Of a DNA stretch of 64,000 nucleotides, positions 17,171 to 25,878 are shown piece by piece. Within the stretch, counting starts at the first letter, position 1, and every line of letters begins with the position of its first letter. Where the stretch lies: the NCBI GenBank assembly GCA_963844865.1, contig CAWJPY010000006.1:186001-250000 (forward strand), written 5' to 3'. Both the position numbers and the translations under genes were made by a program. Under the pieces are notes generated by a model. That model had not been told where the DNA came from, ran no database searches, and saw nothing but the letters and a program-made list of their open reading frames with translations. The stretch comes from CAWJPY01 sp963844865. Its GTDB lineage: Bacteria > Acidobacteriota > Thermoanaerobaculia > Thermoanaerobaculales > Sulfomarinibacteraceae.

Positions 17171-17584
17171 GGTTGCCCGCACCACGACCCCGGGAACGGT
17201 GGCGGGTGTTGCCGAGGGGGTCGCAGGCCCGGCAGAAATCCGAGTCGGCTGCAGTCTCGCCCCTCGTCTACGATGCTGCCGCGAAATTAATCTGCATCCC
17301 GCCGGGCCGGAGAGGGGGAAGGACCGGTCGTATTGCTTGATCGCCCATGTGTTCGTCAGATGTACTTGGTAGCCGGCATCCATCAGTCCGTCCACCAGCC
17401 AATACCAGTTGTATGTCGACTCCACCGCGATGCCCTCGATCTCTTCCCGGAACGGCTCTAAGAATTCCAGGACCAAGTCGAGATCGTTGCCGATCCGCTT
17501 CTCCTTCACGACCTGTTGGCCCTCCACGAAAACAGAGACCCAGCAATTGTTTGAGTGCAGATCGATACCACAGTACAGTGCCAT
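17150..17584 (-). pseudogene. Truncated IS110-family transposase (N-terminal part)
   Basis: The first 88 residues match the DEDD domain of IS110/IS1111 transposases: YCGIDLHSNNCWVSVF with the first catalytic Asp, then AVESTYNWYWLVDGL and HLTNTWAIKQYD. The similarity stops near 17320, where the family would continue with the second half of the DEDD site and the C-terminal domain. The remaining frame to 17150 is unrelated read-through into the tRNA terminator. The transposase is thus cut off beside tRNA-Met and cannot be active. Confidence 0.85.
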
Positions 17585-18031
17585 TGGCTCCTCCTTCTCC
17601 CACTGCTATCCACAGCGGGTACTGTTTTCCCAACAGAGAGCGTAATCGCTCTCCGAAGGGGGAGCCTTCTAGAGGATTCTCAGGAGAAACAAAGTTAACA
17701 AAGTTGCTGACTGGTACCAGACGGGACCGTGCGGCATGAATCGACCACTGGATTCCACCGCAGAAACGCCGCGAACCTGTCCAAGGTTTGGGGTCCACCT
17801 CTGGTATCTGGATCGATGGCATCTCTGCAAGCCGCGGCGGATGAAGGAGGGCTAGCCCAGATCATTCATGAGCTGTCGGCTGCGAACGTCGATGCATCCG
17901 CGCCAGGCGTGTTTTCTCACCTTGGGGTGCTCAACGTACCGACCAGTACGCCTCCGCGCCCCAAGGCGAGAAAGCCCACCTGGCATCGGCGCCTCGCCGC
18001 CCTCGCTTCGATACCTCATGAACCATCCGGG
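17585..18031. other. Non-coding stretch between IS110 fragment and amidohydrolase gene
   Basis: No convincing gene is seen. The part nearest the IS110 start (17585-17720) is presumably the left flank of the insertion sequence. The rest holds the imperfect inverted repeat at 17902-17984. Confidence 0.5.
17902..17984. repeat. Imperfect 29-bp inverted repeat
   Basis: Arms 17902-17930 and 17956-17984 are complementary at 24 of 29 positions. They enclose a 25-base centre that itself contains GTAC...GTAC. Several mismatches would be G-U pairs in RNA, which hints at a conserved structure. The element lies 48 bp after the end of the minus-strand amidohydrolase gene, so it may be its 3' end structure or an independent mini-element. 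Confidence 0.6.
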
Positions 18032-19552
18032 CTAGCGTCGAGCGCTGAGAGTCTCTCTTTGGAGGACCTTTCCGTTCAGAATCACCTTCTCGATGGAGTC
18101 GTAGGCGCTCAGATCTTCAAGCGGGTTCTTGCGCAGCAGGAGCAGATCGGCGCGCCTGCCGACTTCAACGCTTCCGACTTCGTTCTCGAGGCCGAAGGCT
18201 TTGGCATTGTCGAGGGTGGCAGCGCGGAAAATGGCGGCGAGCGGCACTCCGCCGCGAGCCCAGGCCTGCATTTCCCAGTAGCCCGCAAGCCCCGGAGGAT
18301 GACTCCAGCCAAAACCACCGACGGCGGAATCGGTACCGAGAAGAAATCGGGCACCTCGCTGCTGCCAGCGACCCATCTCTCTCTCGAAGCGCTGATTGAC
18401 GAAGTCCAGCGCGCTTGCAACTTCGATGGCGAGGCCGTCCTCGCCGAGTGAAGTCCCGGCAATCTGGCGGCCGAAAATCCGAAGGAAAAGGCCCTTCTGC
18501 ACCTGCGCTTCGGTGCGCAGGTAATTCACATACGTCGCCGGTAGGACGTCGAGAAGCGCCGGGTCGTCGAGCAGGGTGTCGTCGAAGAGGGTCGCGGTAC
18601 CGCGGAGCGTCTGCGCCGTCGGCTGAATCCAGATGCCGCTCGCCGCCACCTCGTCGCCCAGCGCCGTGATTTCAGGAAGGATACTCCCGCCATTGCGAAA
18701 GCTCCCCGGCCACTCCCACAGACCGTGGGCCAGGATATCGACGCCTGTCGCCAGGGCGAAACGGTAGCCGGCCGGGGTGGTGGCGTGCAACACAACGGGC
18801 ATGCCGCGCTGGTGCGCCTCCTGCACGACTTCCCGGACGATCTGCTCTGAGGGCAGTGCGAAGCTTGGGCGTTCCGGCCCCGGCCACCACAAGGCCTCCT
18901 CGTAGTAGAGCTTGACGCAGCGGCCTCCGTGTTCCGCGATTGTCGCAACTGTGGCGGCTGGAGTGTGGTCCTCGGGCTCGAAGCCCGCCGGCAAATTCGG
19001 GGTCGTGAAGCGGTCGTGAAGAAAATTGGGATACGCGGCGAAGAACTCCCCCGCATCGTCGAAGTCGGTGGCCATGAAATCGTTCGAGAGCACGAGTCCT
19101 TGACCGCAATGATAAAGGTCGGGGTGCTCCGACGCGTCCTCGAAGCGCTGGTTGGTGGCGAAATCGGCGTTGAGCTCGATAACCGAGGTGTAGCCGAAGT
19201 AGAGAAGGCTGCGCGGCAACTGCTCGCGGTAGGCGGCGATGAGTTCATCGTAGTGCTCGGTGTAGCGCCGGCTGAGACCGGGTGCGTGGTAGAGGTGGAC
19301 GTGGCTGTCGATGAGGCCGGGAATCAGGAAACGGCCCGAGCCGTCGATCGTTTCCTTGGCCGCCCGAGCCTTGCCTGCCGCCTCGATGCTGGTGATCCTG
19401 CCCTGGTCGACGCAGACATCGGCCTGAAAGGGCGCAGGGCGATCGGCCGAAACCACCGTCACGTTCTCGAAACAGAGGTCCGCCGGGGGAGCGGTCGCGC
19501 CGCAGGCACCAAGAGATACCAAAGCGGCCATGAGGATCAGTTTCCTTGTCAT
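18032..19552 (-). CDS. Exported metal-dependent amidohydrolase (imidazolonepropionase-like)
   Basis: A 506-residue amidohydrolase-superfamily protein. The N-terminus MTRKLILMAALVSLGAC is a lipoprotein signal, so it is probably membrane-anchored outside the cytoplasm. The metal-binding HxH is in LIDSHVHLYHAPG, a conserved Lys in CVKLYYEEA, a His in VVLHATTPAG and ILAHGLWEW, and the last Asp in LLGTDSAVGG. The C-terminal beta-sandwich ends VEVGRRADLLLL. The superfamily hydrolyses amide or ester bonds in cyclic or peptide-like substrates; the substrate here is unknown. The ATG at 19552 gives an intact signal peptide. The gene is flanked by IS and repeat debris but is itself intact. Confidence 0.88.
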   Translation of the reverse strand: MTRKLILMAALVSLGACGATAPPADLCFENVTVVSADRPAPFQADVCVDQGRITSIEAAGKARAAKETIDGSGRFLIPGLIDSHVHLYHAPGLSRRYTEHYDELIAAYREQLPRSLLYFGYTSVIELNADFATNQRFEDASEHPDLYHCGQGLVLSNDFMATDFDDAGEFFAAYPNFLHDRFTTPNLPAGFEPEDHTPAATVATIAEHGGRCVKLYYEEALWWPGPERPSFALPSEQIVREVVQEAHQRGMPVVLHATTPAGYRFALATGVDILAHGLWEWPGSFRNGGSILPEITALGDEVAASGIWIQPTAQTLRGTATLFDDTLLDDPALLDVLPATYVNYLRTEAQVQKGLFLRIFGRQIAGTSLGEDGLAIEVASALDFVNQRFEREMGRWQQRGARFLLGTDSAVGGFGWSHPPGLAGYWEMQAWARGGVPLAAIFRAATLDNAKAFGLENEVGSVEVGRRADLLLLRKNPLEDLSAYDSIEKVILNGKVLQRETLSARR

Positions 19553-19710
19553 CTGCCAGAAACTCGTTTCTTTGGGTTCCGTGGATCACGTCGTTGGGCG
19601 AGGTCACTCTCATGGGGAAATGATCGATGCCATCAAGTGATACGTGGAACCCGCCCTCTCGGTTCGCGGCGCCGTCGCGCTTCACATCGTCATCCATCGT
19701 TTTCGCATGG

Positions 19711-19770
19711 GTGCCAGGTCCGCAGTTCCGTAGTTGCGAGGCCATAGCTACGGAACTGCGGATCTGGCAC
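19711..19770. repeat. Palindromic mini-element with GTGCCAG ends
   Basis: Arms 19711-19733 and 19748-19770 are complementary at 22 of 23 positions around a 14-base loop. The ends read GTGCCAGGT and its complement, like the REP-type elements near 59.4 and 62.3 kb. Confidence 0.8.
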
Positions 19771-19799
19771 TTATTCTGACGCCGATGTTCGCCGCCTCC

Positions 19800-20100
19800 T
19801 CAGTGCGGGCGGCGCGCCACCAGAAAGGCGGTGGTCCCGTTCGCGTCCACATCCGGGCGGGCGATGTCGACGAAACCGGTCTTGGCCATGGCGGCTTCGA
19901 GGTCGGCCGAACGCATGATCACCACCGGCGGCGCCTTGCCGAGCCACCGCATCGCCGCCAGAATCGGTCGGAAGGGCACCCACGAGTCGGCAAGGCACAC
20001 CGTCGACGAGGCGAACAGTCCCCCGGGGCGCAGACGGTCGAAAATCGCCGTGAGCACCTCGCGCCAGTCGGACACGAGGTGCAGGATGTAGGGATAGGAA
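19800..20100 (-). pseudogene. C-terminal remnant of a SAM-dependent methyltransferase
   Basis: The frame reads PYILHLVSDW, then LRPGGLFASSTVCL, MRSADLEAAMAKTGFVDI and a C-terminal ...TTAFLVARRPH. This is the second half of a class I methyltransferase (the motif after the SAM site, LRPGG, and the last strands). The SAM-binding N-terminus is missing: the sequence changes abruptly at about 20100, where a GGGATAGGAA motif also found at 29177 begins. Non-functional. Confidence 0.75.
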
Positions 20101-20110
20101 ATTCCTTTCG
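20091..20110. repeat. Shared 20-bp motif at a truncation point
   Basis: GGGATAGGAAATTCCTTTCG matches 29177-29196 at 18 of 20 positions in the same orientation. It contains the palindrome AGGAAATTCCT and lies exactly where the methyltransferase remnant is cut. Confidence 0.6.
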
Positions 20111-20300
20111 TTCAGTGCCAGCCTAGCACGGGATTGAGGCGTCTATTCGGGGCCCAAGATGGGATCGGATGCCTCGGACGGTCTCCAATACGGTAGAAAC
20201 CGGAGCGCGTCCTTGGAAAACATGCTTCGAACCCCGGTTCCGCGTCCGGCCGCAGCCGCAATGAACACACCCTGCACAGACGGCCGCGGTCGAGATGGAG

Positions 20301-21260
20301 TCAGGAGGTGGCGGGGGTCGCCGCGCCTGGCGGTCCGCGGGGAGACCGCGCTTCCGCTTTCGCGAGATGCCTCAGGATCGCGTCGACCACGTCGTGCTCG
20401 GTGATGATCGCGACGACCTTCATCTCCGAGCCGCAGGACGGGCACACCAGCGGATCGACCTCGTAGATCCGCTTGATCAGTTGGGCCCAGCTTCGCCGGA
20501 GGGCACGAGCGTCGCGGGCCTCGGCGCGAGCCGCGCTGGAGTCCGGGTCGGAACCGACACCCTCAACCTTCCCACCTTCAGCCTCCGCCTTCCGCCGCTT
20601 GCCCCGCGACACGTTGGAGTACCACCCGTAGTACCGCACCAGGTGCCGCCGCGGCTCGGGGATGTGCATGATGACTCGGGCAACAAATTCGGCCGGATCG
20701 AAGGCCTCGGCAATGTCGCCGGCCAGCATGGCCCGACCGTCGTGGCCTCCTTTCGCCCGATAGTGCACCACGCCCTCCCCGCCCCACTGGACCCGCTCGA
20801 GGCTGATCGGCGGCCGCATGATGTAGCGGGCGAGACGCTCCACCACCGGCTGATCCTCGGGCTCCACCCGCACGCTGTTCTCCACCCCCCTCCCTACACA
20901 GACCCACCGGGACGAGCGGGTGGCCGTAGGGCAGCCACCCGCCCTCTTCAACCCCCATGCCCACGGCCACGGACGCTCGCTCCGGCGGGTTGTGGACCGA
21001 AAAGCCGTTGTGCCGCCACGACAGCAGCAGCTCGGTGCGCTCCTCGGTAAGAAGCCCGACGTCCCGAAGCACGCGCATCACCTTGTGGCGATAGAGCAGC
21101 TCGGCGGCATACTCATCGACATACGCGATCGGCACCCACTCCCAGTCGCGCCTCCAACCACCACGGGACACCAGTGCGTGCACGTGCGGGTGCCATCTCG
21201 CCAGATGGCCCGCGGTCTGCACCACCGCCACCATCCCCGGGCGCAGGGTCTCCTCACCCG
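20301..21260 (-). pseudogene. IS91-like transposase, 5'-truncated and interrupted
   Basis: Two frames together give an IS91/IS801-type rolling-circle transposase. The upstream part (21260 down to 20989) has LRPGMVAVVQTAG and the HUH-like WHPHVHALV. The downstream part (20879 to 20301) has RVEPEDQPVVERLARYIMR, YYGWYSNVSRG and the C-terminal zinc-like VCPSCGSEMKV. Removing the 109-bp insert at 20880-20988 plus one GTT copy joins the frames as GFSVHNSVRVEPED. The N-terminal part of the gene is absent beyond 21260. The element is dead on two counts. Confidence 0.8.
20880..20988. repeat. 109-bp mini-element inserted in the IS91-like transposase
   Basis: The insert is flanked by GTT on both sides (20877-20879 and 20989-20991), consistent with a 3-bp target duplication. 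It holds a palindrome with nine-base arms GCGGGTGGC/GCCACCCGC. Read on the minus strand it aligns with 29516-29618, sharing CCGTGGCCGTGGGC and TACGGCCACCCGCT. Confidence 0.75.
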
Positions 21261-21391
21261 TAGGCTTCGGTGTCGTCGCGGTGGACGACGACCCTGAAGA
21301 CGAAACTCCCTACTTCTTCCCGGCACCGGTGATCTTCGCCGACGGCTTCGAACTCGGAAACCCCTCGGCCTGGAGCGGCACCACGCCCTGA
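21260..21391 (+). pseudogene. 3' remnant of a secreted protein gene with FADGFE...SAWS tail
   Basis: The plus-strand frame ends ...VVAVDDDPEDETPYF, then VIFADGFELGNPSAWSGTTP and stop TGA (21389-21391). The DGFExGNxSAWS ending is a recurrent C-terminal signature of large exported proteins. Upstream the frame runs straight into the IS91-like sequence at about 21260, so only the last 40 or so codons remain. Confidence 0.6.
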
Positions 21392-21433
21392 GCCCCGTCT
21401 GGATGGGTGCGATGGGATGGGGTTGATCTGATG

Positions 21434-21458
21434 GGTGCCACCTATCAAGGGTGGCACC
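21434..21458. repeat. Short palindrome GGTGCCACC...GGTGGCACC
   Basis: Nine-base perfect arms (21434-21442 and 21450-21458) separated by seven bases. The GTGCCA core is shared with other palindromes in the window. Confidence 0.6.
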
Positions 21459-21538
21459 TATCCTATTCGTTTACGATCAAGGCTGTCTCCGCGTGAACCG
21501 AATCCCGCCCACGGCGGCTCTCCGCCGGCGGAGCTGGG

Positions 21539-22564
21539 CTAGGGGCAAAGATCCTGGCAAGCGTTCCACTCATCCTGGAAGATCCGCCAACACTCCATCA
21601 GGGCGTCGATACCATCCTCGAGGTCAGGGTCTTGGAATTTGTGGTCCTCCTGCTTCCAACAGTTGATCTGAAAGCACTCTCGCAGCGAAGGGTCCGCCCC
21701 CGTTCCCGGCAGGGGCTCGGGGGCCAAGCGCTCGGTGAGATCATCCAGGCAGTCCGCCTCGAGCTCGGGGCAGTCGATCTGAAACGCCCCCTGCTTGGTC
21801 GCCGCGCAGGCCCGGAATCCGATCCTCGCGTTTTTCTCGCAAGCCGACTCCAGCTCGGGACAGCCGGCGCGAAAGAGCCGCCACTCTACGTTGCCACCCG
21901 CCGTCTGGTAGATCTGATCCAAACCTGGAAGAGGCTCCACGTTGGCGTCGAATGTGCCTTCCAGCACGGTTGGGCTACCCCCGGTGTAGCGGCCCTCAAA
22001 ATAGACCGGCTCGATAACGTTGTCGCTGCCGCTCCTGGGATCGCTCATCTTGCGGGTGCCCTGGGAGTCGGTGATCTCGATGAGCACCTGGCCGGATTCG
22101 GGCACATCCTCCAGCTCGAAACCACCCGTGTCGATCCAGTACTTCTTGACGGCGTAGTTGACCCATAACTCCATGTTGCATGCTTTCGGGCCGAGCTTGC
22201 GGGCCTTTGCCTGGAGCGTTCTCGTATCCAGGGTTCGCATCGAGCCTCCGTCACCGCGTTGGATCGCTTCCTGGCTCAAGGTCTCCAGGTAGTCGACGGT
22301 GGCGGAGCGGACCTTGTACTTCACCGTACGCCCCACAGCCTCTTGCCGCTCGAAGTGCACCATCATGGTCCACTCCTTGTGGGCGTTCACAACGACCCGG
22401 TCCGCAATGTTCTGGAGTGGTGAGTCGTCGGGGAGTACCAAGCTCCAGTCGAGCGTGATGAAACCCGACCACGAGTCCTTGGCGGGTTCAGCCCCGGCCG
22501 CTACCGTCGAGAGGCTCAACAGCAACGCGGTGCCGATTACCGTCACACTTCGAAAGCCAATCAT
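21539..22564 (-). CDS. Secreted cysteine-containing protein, family A (unknown function)
   Basis: A 341-residue exported protein with a clear signal peptide (MIGFRSVTVIGTALLLSLSTVAAGAEP, cleavage near residue 25). The mature part has WSGFITLDWSLVLPDDSPLQ, then VDYLETL, an IEITDSQGTRKM segment and TFDANVEPLPG. The last 110 residues contain about ten cysteines in spaced pairs, suggesting disulphides. The gene at 25879-26846 is a paralog over its whole length (matching PDDSPL, VDYLET, IEITD, FDANVEP and the final Cys/Trp region). I recognise no known family. An extended -10 (TGTTACAAT) lies 79 bp upstream. Unlike the other two loci it has no OmpA-like gene next to it. Confidence 0.7.
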   Translation of the reverse strand: MIGFRSVTVIGTALLLSLSTVAAGAEPAKDSWSGFITLDWSLVLPDDSPLQNIADRVVVNAHKEWTMMVHFERQEAVGRTVKYKVRSATVDYLETLSQEAIQRGDGGSMRTLDTRTLQAKARKLGPKACNMELWVNYAVKKYWIDTGGFELEDVPESGQVLIEITDSQGTRKMSDPRSGSDNVIEPVYFEGRYTGGSPTVLEGTFDANVEPLPGLDQIYQTAGGNVEWRLFRAGCPELESACEKNARIGFRACAATKQGAFQIDCPELEADCLDDLTERLAPEPLPGTGADPSLRECFQINCWKQEDHKFQDPDLEDGIDALMECWRIFQDEWNACQDLCP

Positions 22565-22642
22565 CCCCGTGCTCCTCGCGGCGCGAAGCGCCGGCAGGTT
22601 TTCAGTCCCAGAGACGATCGGACAGGTCTGGCTGCCTGAGCT

Positions 22643-22651
22643 ATTGTAACA
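22643..22651 (-). promoter_or_regulatory. Predicted extended -10 promoter of the secreted protein gene
   Basis: Read on the minus strand the sequence is TGTTACAAT, an exact TGn spacing before a five-of-six -10 hexamer. No -35 is recognisable, which is normal for extended -10 promoters. It would give a leader of about 70 bases. Confidence 0.45.
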
Positions 22652-22688
22652 CCAAATCTGTGCCAGCCTTTAGCCTGATGGGTACGAT

Positions 22689-22827
22689 GGGTACCACGTT
22701 CACAATTGTTGAATTGTGAGGGGGGCTGGGCAGCGATCCCGAGTTCAAGAGGTGGCTCGCCGACCTCGATACGATACTGCGATCTCACGCCGGAGCTGGC
22801 GAATCAACAAGTGTGAACGTGGCACCC
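22689..22827. mobile_element. MITE-like element with 26-bp terminal inverted repeats
   Basis: The ends 22689-22715 and 22802-22827 (GGGTACCACGTTCACA and its counterpart) are complementary over 24 of 26 positions with one extra base. The 86-bp centre keeps an open frame with codon-like content (SDPEFKRWLADLDTIL), which may be a leftover of a larger element. The TIR resembles a stretch at 47020-47050. Confidence 0.65.
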
Positions 22828-22857
22828 GTTGGGCACCCGTTGCGTTAGCGTTTTGGC

Positions 22858-22912
22858 GATGAGCTCTTCTCGCGGCAGGGTGTGGAGAGGCGGCTTTGAG
22901 AGGTCGGGCATT
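22858..22912 (-). pseudogene. Short remnant of a WD40 protein gene
   Basis: The minus-strand frame encodes MPDLSKPPLHTLPREELIAK, identical in sequence type to a segment of the larger WD40 remnant (23688-23741). The match ends abruptly on both sides. It shows that at least one more copy of that gene once lay here. Confidence 0.7.
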
Positions 22913-22944
22913 TGCCCTTTCCCAAAGCTGAACGAAACGGTCGG

Positions 22945-23136
22945 TCACCCACCGATCTCGGGAATCGAAAGCCCTCGGCAGATCTTCTGCGCCAGTCTAT
23001 CAGCGATCTCTGTGTGTCGCGGAACGGTTTCGACGGCCCCCGTGTTCGGGTTGGACCACAACGAATGTGCCGCCCCTTCGCGTTTGAGGACGCAACCGTG
23101 TTTGCGGAGGTGCTTGAGGAGAGCGTTCCGCTTCAT
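22945..23136 (-). CDS. hicA: HicA family mRNA interferase toxin
   Basis: A 63-residue protein with the double-stranded RNA-binding-like fold of HicA: KRNALLKHLRKHGCVLKREG, then the catalytic His in AAHSLWSNPNTG, and VPRHTEIADRLAQKICRGLSI. HicA toxins cleave mRNA and arrest growth until neutralised by HicB. The start overlaps the hicB stop (ATGA), so the two genes are coupled. Length is normal. The toxin and antitoxin order (hicB first) is the less common one but is known. Confidence 0.9.
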   Translation of the reverse strand: MKRNALLKHLRKHGCVLKREGAAHSLWSNPNTGAVETVPRHTEIADRLAQKICRGLSIPEIGG

Positions 23137-23348
23137 CCAACGGTGATGATCTCTTGAATGGCGTCGTCGGGCACTCCACGCAGGACGTCCTCGCGACGGT
23201 CAGCGAGGATCAGCTTGATGGCCTCCCTCAGGCTGTCCAGGGACTCCTCTTTCGTTTTCCCCTGGCCGTTCGCACCGGGAAGCTCTGGGCAGTACGCGAT
23301 GAACCACTCGCCGTCGCGCTCGATGACCGCAGTGAACTGATTGGTCAC
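23133..23348 (-). CDS. hicB: HicB family antitoxin
   Basis: A 71-residue protein with the partial RNase H-like fold of HicB: FTAVIERDGEWFIAYCPELPGANGQGKTKEESLDSLREAI. It should bind and block HicA. There is no C-terminal DNA-binding domain, so this short form may not repress its own promoter directly. The GTG start at 23348 has GGGAGG six bases upstream. The pair sits between WD40 gene fragments, as if it arrived in, or survived from, a decayed region. Confidence 0.88.
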   Translation of the reverse strand: MTNQFTAVIERDGEWFIAYCPELPGANGQGKTKEESLDSLREAIKLILADRREDVLRGVPDDAIQEIITVG

Positions 23349-23416
23349 GAGGACCTCCCTCTTGCACAGATCATTATGTCATCGAACTGCAGCGAGTTTC
23401 ATTCTTCACGTCAGGA

Positions 23417-23452
23417 TCACCAAGTCGGCACCGTCTCCCAGCCGGGGAAGGG
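23417..23452 (-). pseudogene. 3' end of a second WD40 gene copy
   Basis: The minus-strand frame reads PFPGWETVPTW and stop. The same bases (GTCGGCACCGTCTCCCA) recur at 23579-23595 at the end of the larger WD40 remnant, where the frame also encodes PFPG. Confidence 0.65.
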
Positions 23453-23460
23453 ATCAGTGC

Positions 23461-23570
23461 TGAGGCAATTCTCAATTCTCAATTATGAATTTTGAATTAC
23501 CTCGCAGAAGTTGATGGAACATTGCGATGGAATTAAGAATTGAGAATTCACAATTAAGAACTTGCGATGC
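23461..23570. repeat. AT-rich AATTGAGAATT-type repeat block
   Basis: Two AT-rich clusters (23463-23500 and 23528-23562) of degenerate AATTCTCAATT, AATTAAGAATT and GAGAATTCACAATT units lie between two WD40 gene ends. They resemble the block at 5107-5164. Confidence 0.75.
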
Positions 23571-24298
23571 CTACCACGTCGGCACCGTCTCCCACCCGGG
23601 AAAGGGCCAACCTCGATCTTCCAGCCGGTCGGCGATTGCGCGTCGCGGACGACGCGGAGATTGGTGAGAGTCTTGAGCTTGGCGATCAGCTCCTCGCGCG
23701 GCAGGGTATGAAGCGGAGGTTTGGAGAGGTCGGGCATGGGCCACAATCGAATGGTGTTGTCCTGGCCGGCCGAGACGATCCAGCGTCCGAGAGGGTCGAT
23801 GAGCACATGGATGATCGAGCTGTCGTGGCCGAGAAGCAGGTGCGGCTCTTCACCCGTGGCCGGTCCCACGCGAACGACACCGTTGGAATCTCCGGTCACC
23901 GCCACGGTGCCTTCCTGGTTGAGTGCCATTCTCCGGACGTGCAAACCGTGGGTCGTGAGCGCCGTTACGCCACCCGTTTCGAGATCGACGAAAACGGGAG
24001 GCCCCGCGGGGTCCTGCATCGAGTCGCCCTCCCCGTTTTCAGTCATCAGGAGACGCCGTCCGTCCTTGGTGGCGACAAAACCGCTCACGTCATACTCGAA
24101 GAGAATCTCGTGATTCCCCGTGTCAACCTCCCATGCCACGACTCCCTTTGACGTTGCGGTCAGCAGCCGGCCGTCGTTCGCGAAACTCGCGCCTAACCTG
24201 AATTCACCGTCGGAGAGACGGAGAGCCGCCAGCTCCCGCCCCGACGCCACCTCCCACACACGTCTAGTCAGCGAGCTGATCAGGACGATGGCGGCCAT
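23571..24298 (-). pseudogene. WD40-repeat protein, C-terminal remnant
   Basis: About 240 codons of a beta-propeller protein: units end in VWEV, VAWEVDTG, VRVGPATGEEPHLLLGH and IRLWPMPDL, each a WD40 blade. The N-terminal part is missing beyond about 24298. Near the end the frame slips at the TTTCCCGGG run (about 23595), so that the expected end GPFPGWETVPTW and stop at 23571-23573 is in another frame. In related bacteria such C-terminal propellers are often attached to exported proteins or Ser/Thr kinases; no kinase part is seen here. Confidence 0.7.
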
Positions 24299-25015
24299 CT
24301 GCAGCCGGCCCGGTCGAATCGCGGACGTAGGATACGTTCAGCAGGGCGCCGAAATCACCCATACCGGTTTCCCATCGGTCGCTGATGAGGTATGTCGGGA
24401 ACCTTGGTATGTGGCTTATGTTAATTGAAAATGAGCAAACGCTTGCGCAACGGACCTTCGTGACGGGAGAAGCGCCGAGGCGACGGCGTGCCCGATCTGG
24501 TCGCGGGGAACGTTTTCCTTGGTCTTGGCTGTGATCACCATCAAGAGGAGGGGACCGACATCGTGGAGCAGACGGCTGTCATCGCTCAGGAAGTCGAGCT
24601 TGCGGTCGTGCTCAATCGGAGTGCGGATGTGGTGAGTCACACAGTTGGGGAGGGTGGGCGGCGGAGGATCGACGGTGAGGCATTCGCGCTTGGAGAGCCT
24701 TGACGCCGACACCGTTGCCCGCCTCCATCCCCGGCTGGCGCGCGGCGACCTATGACATCGGACGACTTTGGAACCACAGACACGGCACCCATGTTTCCGA
24801 GTACGGCCGCGCCGAGGCTGTGGAGTGGGCCTACCGGGTCAAGAACGCGCTTACCATCGGTGGCCCGATCAACGCCGGGCTGAAAAAGGGCCTCCTGATC
24901 GCCCGATCCGTCGCATCGCACCCCGGTGACGCCTCGCCAGATTGACACCCTTCATCAGGGGACATAACTTCAGTCTCAAAAGAACAACCGGTATCGGACT
25001 GCGGAGGAGGATCTG
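24299..25015. other. Stretch without a recognisable gene
   Basis: Short open frames exist on both strands (for example minus 24712-24416 and plus 24700-24945), but none has a ribosome-binding site, a family motif or a clear coding pattern. It is most likely decayed sequence. Just before 25016 lies GGAGGAGG, the ribosome-binding site of the next gene. Confidence 0.4.
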
Positions 25016-25861
25016 GTGAAGCTCAGCCGTCGCCTCGTCGTCGCCGCCGCGGTGCTCGCCATCTGCGGACCTGCCATCGCCCAGGAGCACCCGGTCATCA
25101 AACCCATCAAGGGCTTCGTACTGCGTCCCGCCGCCCAGCAGAAGGTCACGAACTACGACCAGTTCCGTTTCCGGCGCACGGACGCCCAGGGGCACTCCGA
25201 GTTCTATGTCAAGAAGGGCAAGTTCTGGGACCTCGACTACCACAAGCCGATGCCCGACGGCTCGGATGACCGGAGCTTCTCCAGGATCGAGATCGTCGAC
25301 AACTATGTCGCCGCGGTGACCGAGGCGGGCGGCACGATCTACTACAATTATGAAGGGGAGCTGCAGTTCAGTATTCCCCGGCCCGACGGCGGCATCAGCT
25401 ACGCCCGTGTGATGGCGAGCGACGGCCGCTACCGGCTGCAGATCATCGACGAGAAGCCGCTCGAGCGGAACCTTGAGTTCACCTCGGCCGACGACATGTA
25501 CAAGGGCATCGAGGCAGCCGGCTTCGTGGCCGTGTACGGCATCCACTTCGACACCGACAAGGCCGACCTCAAGGTCGGCGCCGCCAAGACCCTCGAGGAG
25601 GTCGTGAAGCTGCTCCAGGCCCACCCCGATCTGAAGGTGGAGATCCAGGGGCACACCGACTCCACCGGCTCGGATGACCACAACCTCGACCTGTCGCGGC
25701 GCCGCGCCGACACCGTCAAGGCGTACCTGCAGCTCTACGGCATCGCGGCTGACCGGCTGACGACCACCGGCTTCGGCGAGTCCAAGCCGGTGGGCGACAA
25801 CGCCACCGAGGAGGGCCGGGCTCTCAACCGCCGGGTCGAACTGCACCGGGTGGGAGAATGA
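25016..25861 (+). CDS. OmpA-family protein with unknown N-terminal domain
   Basis: A 281-residue exported protein. Signal peptide at residues 1-22 (KLSRRLVVAAAVLAICGPAIAQ). Residues 23-155 form a domain I do not recognise, beginning EHPVIKPIKGFVL and containing RPDGGISYARVMASDGRY. Residues 165-281 are a peptidoglycan-binding OmpA C-terminal domain: VYGIHFDTDKADL, VEIQGHTDSTGSDDHNLDLSRRRA and the end NRRVELHRVG. The GTG start has GGAGGAGG eight bases upstream. It is a full-length paralog of the gene at 46046-46897. The gene 17 bp downstream encodes a secreted cysteine protein, as at the other locus. Confidence 0.85.
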   Translation: MKLSRRLVVAAAVLAICGPAIAQEHPVIKPIKGFVLRPAAQQKVTNYDQFRFRRTDAQGHSEFYVKKGKFWDLDYHKPMPDGSDDRSFSRIEIVDNYVAAVTEAGGTIYYNYEGELQFSIPRPDGGISYARVMASDGRYRLQIIDEKPLERNLEFTSADDMYKGIEAAGFVAVYGIHFDTDKADLKVGAAKTLEEVVKLLQAHPDLKVEIQGHTDSTGSDDHNLDLSRRRADTVKAYLQLYGIAADRLTTTGFGESKPVGDNATEEGRALNRRVELHRVGE

Positions 25862-25878
25862 CGATGTGATTCCACCAC

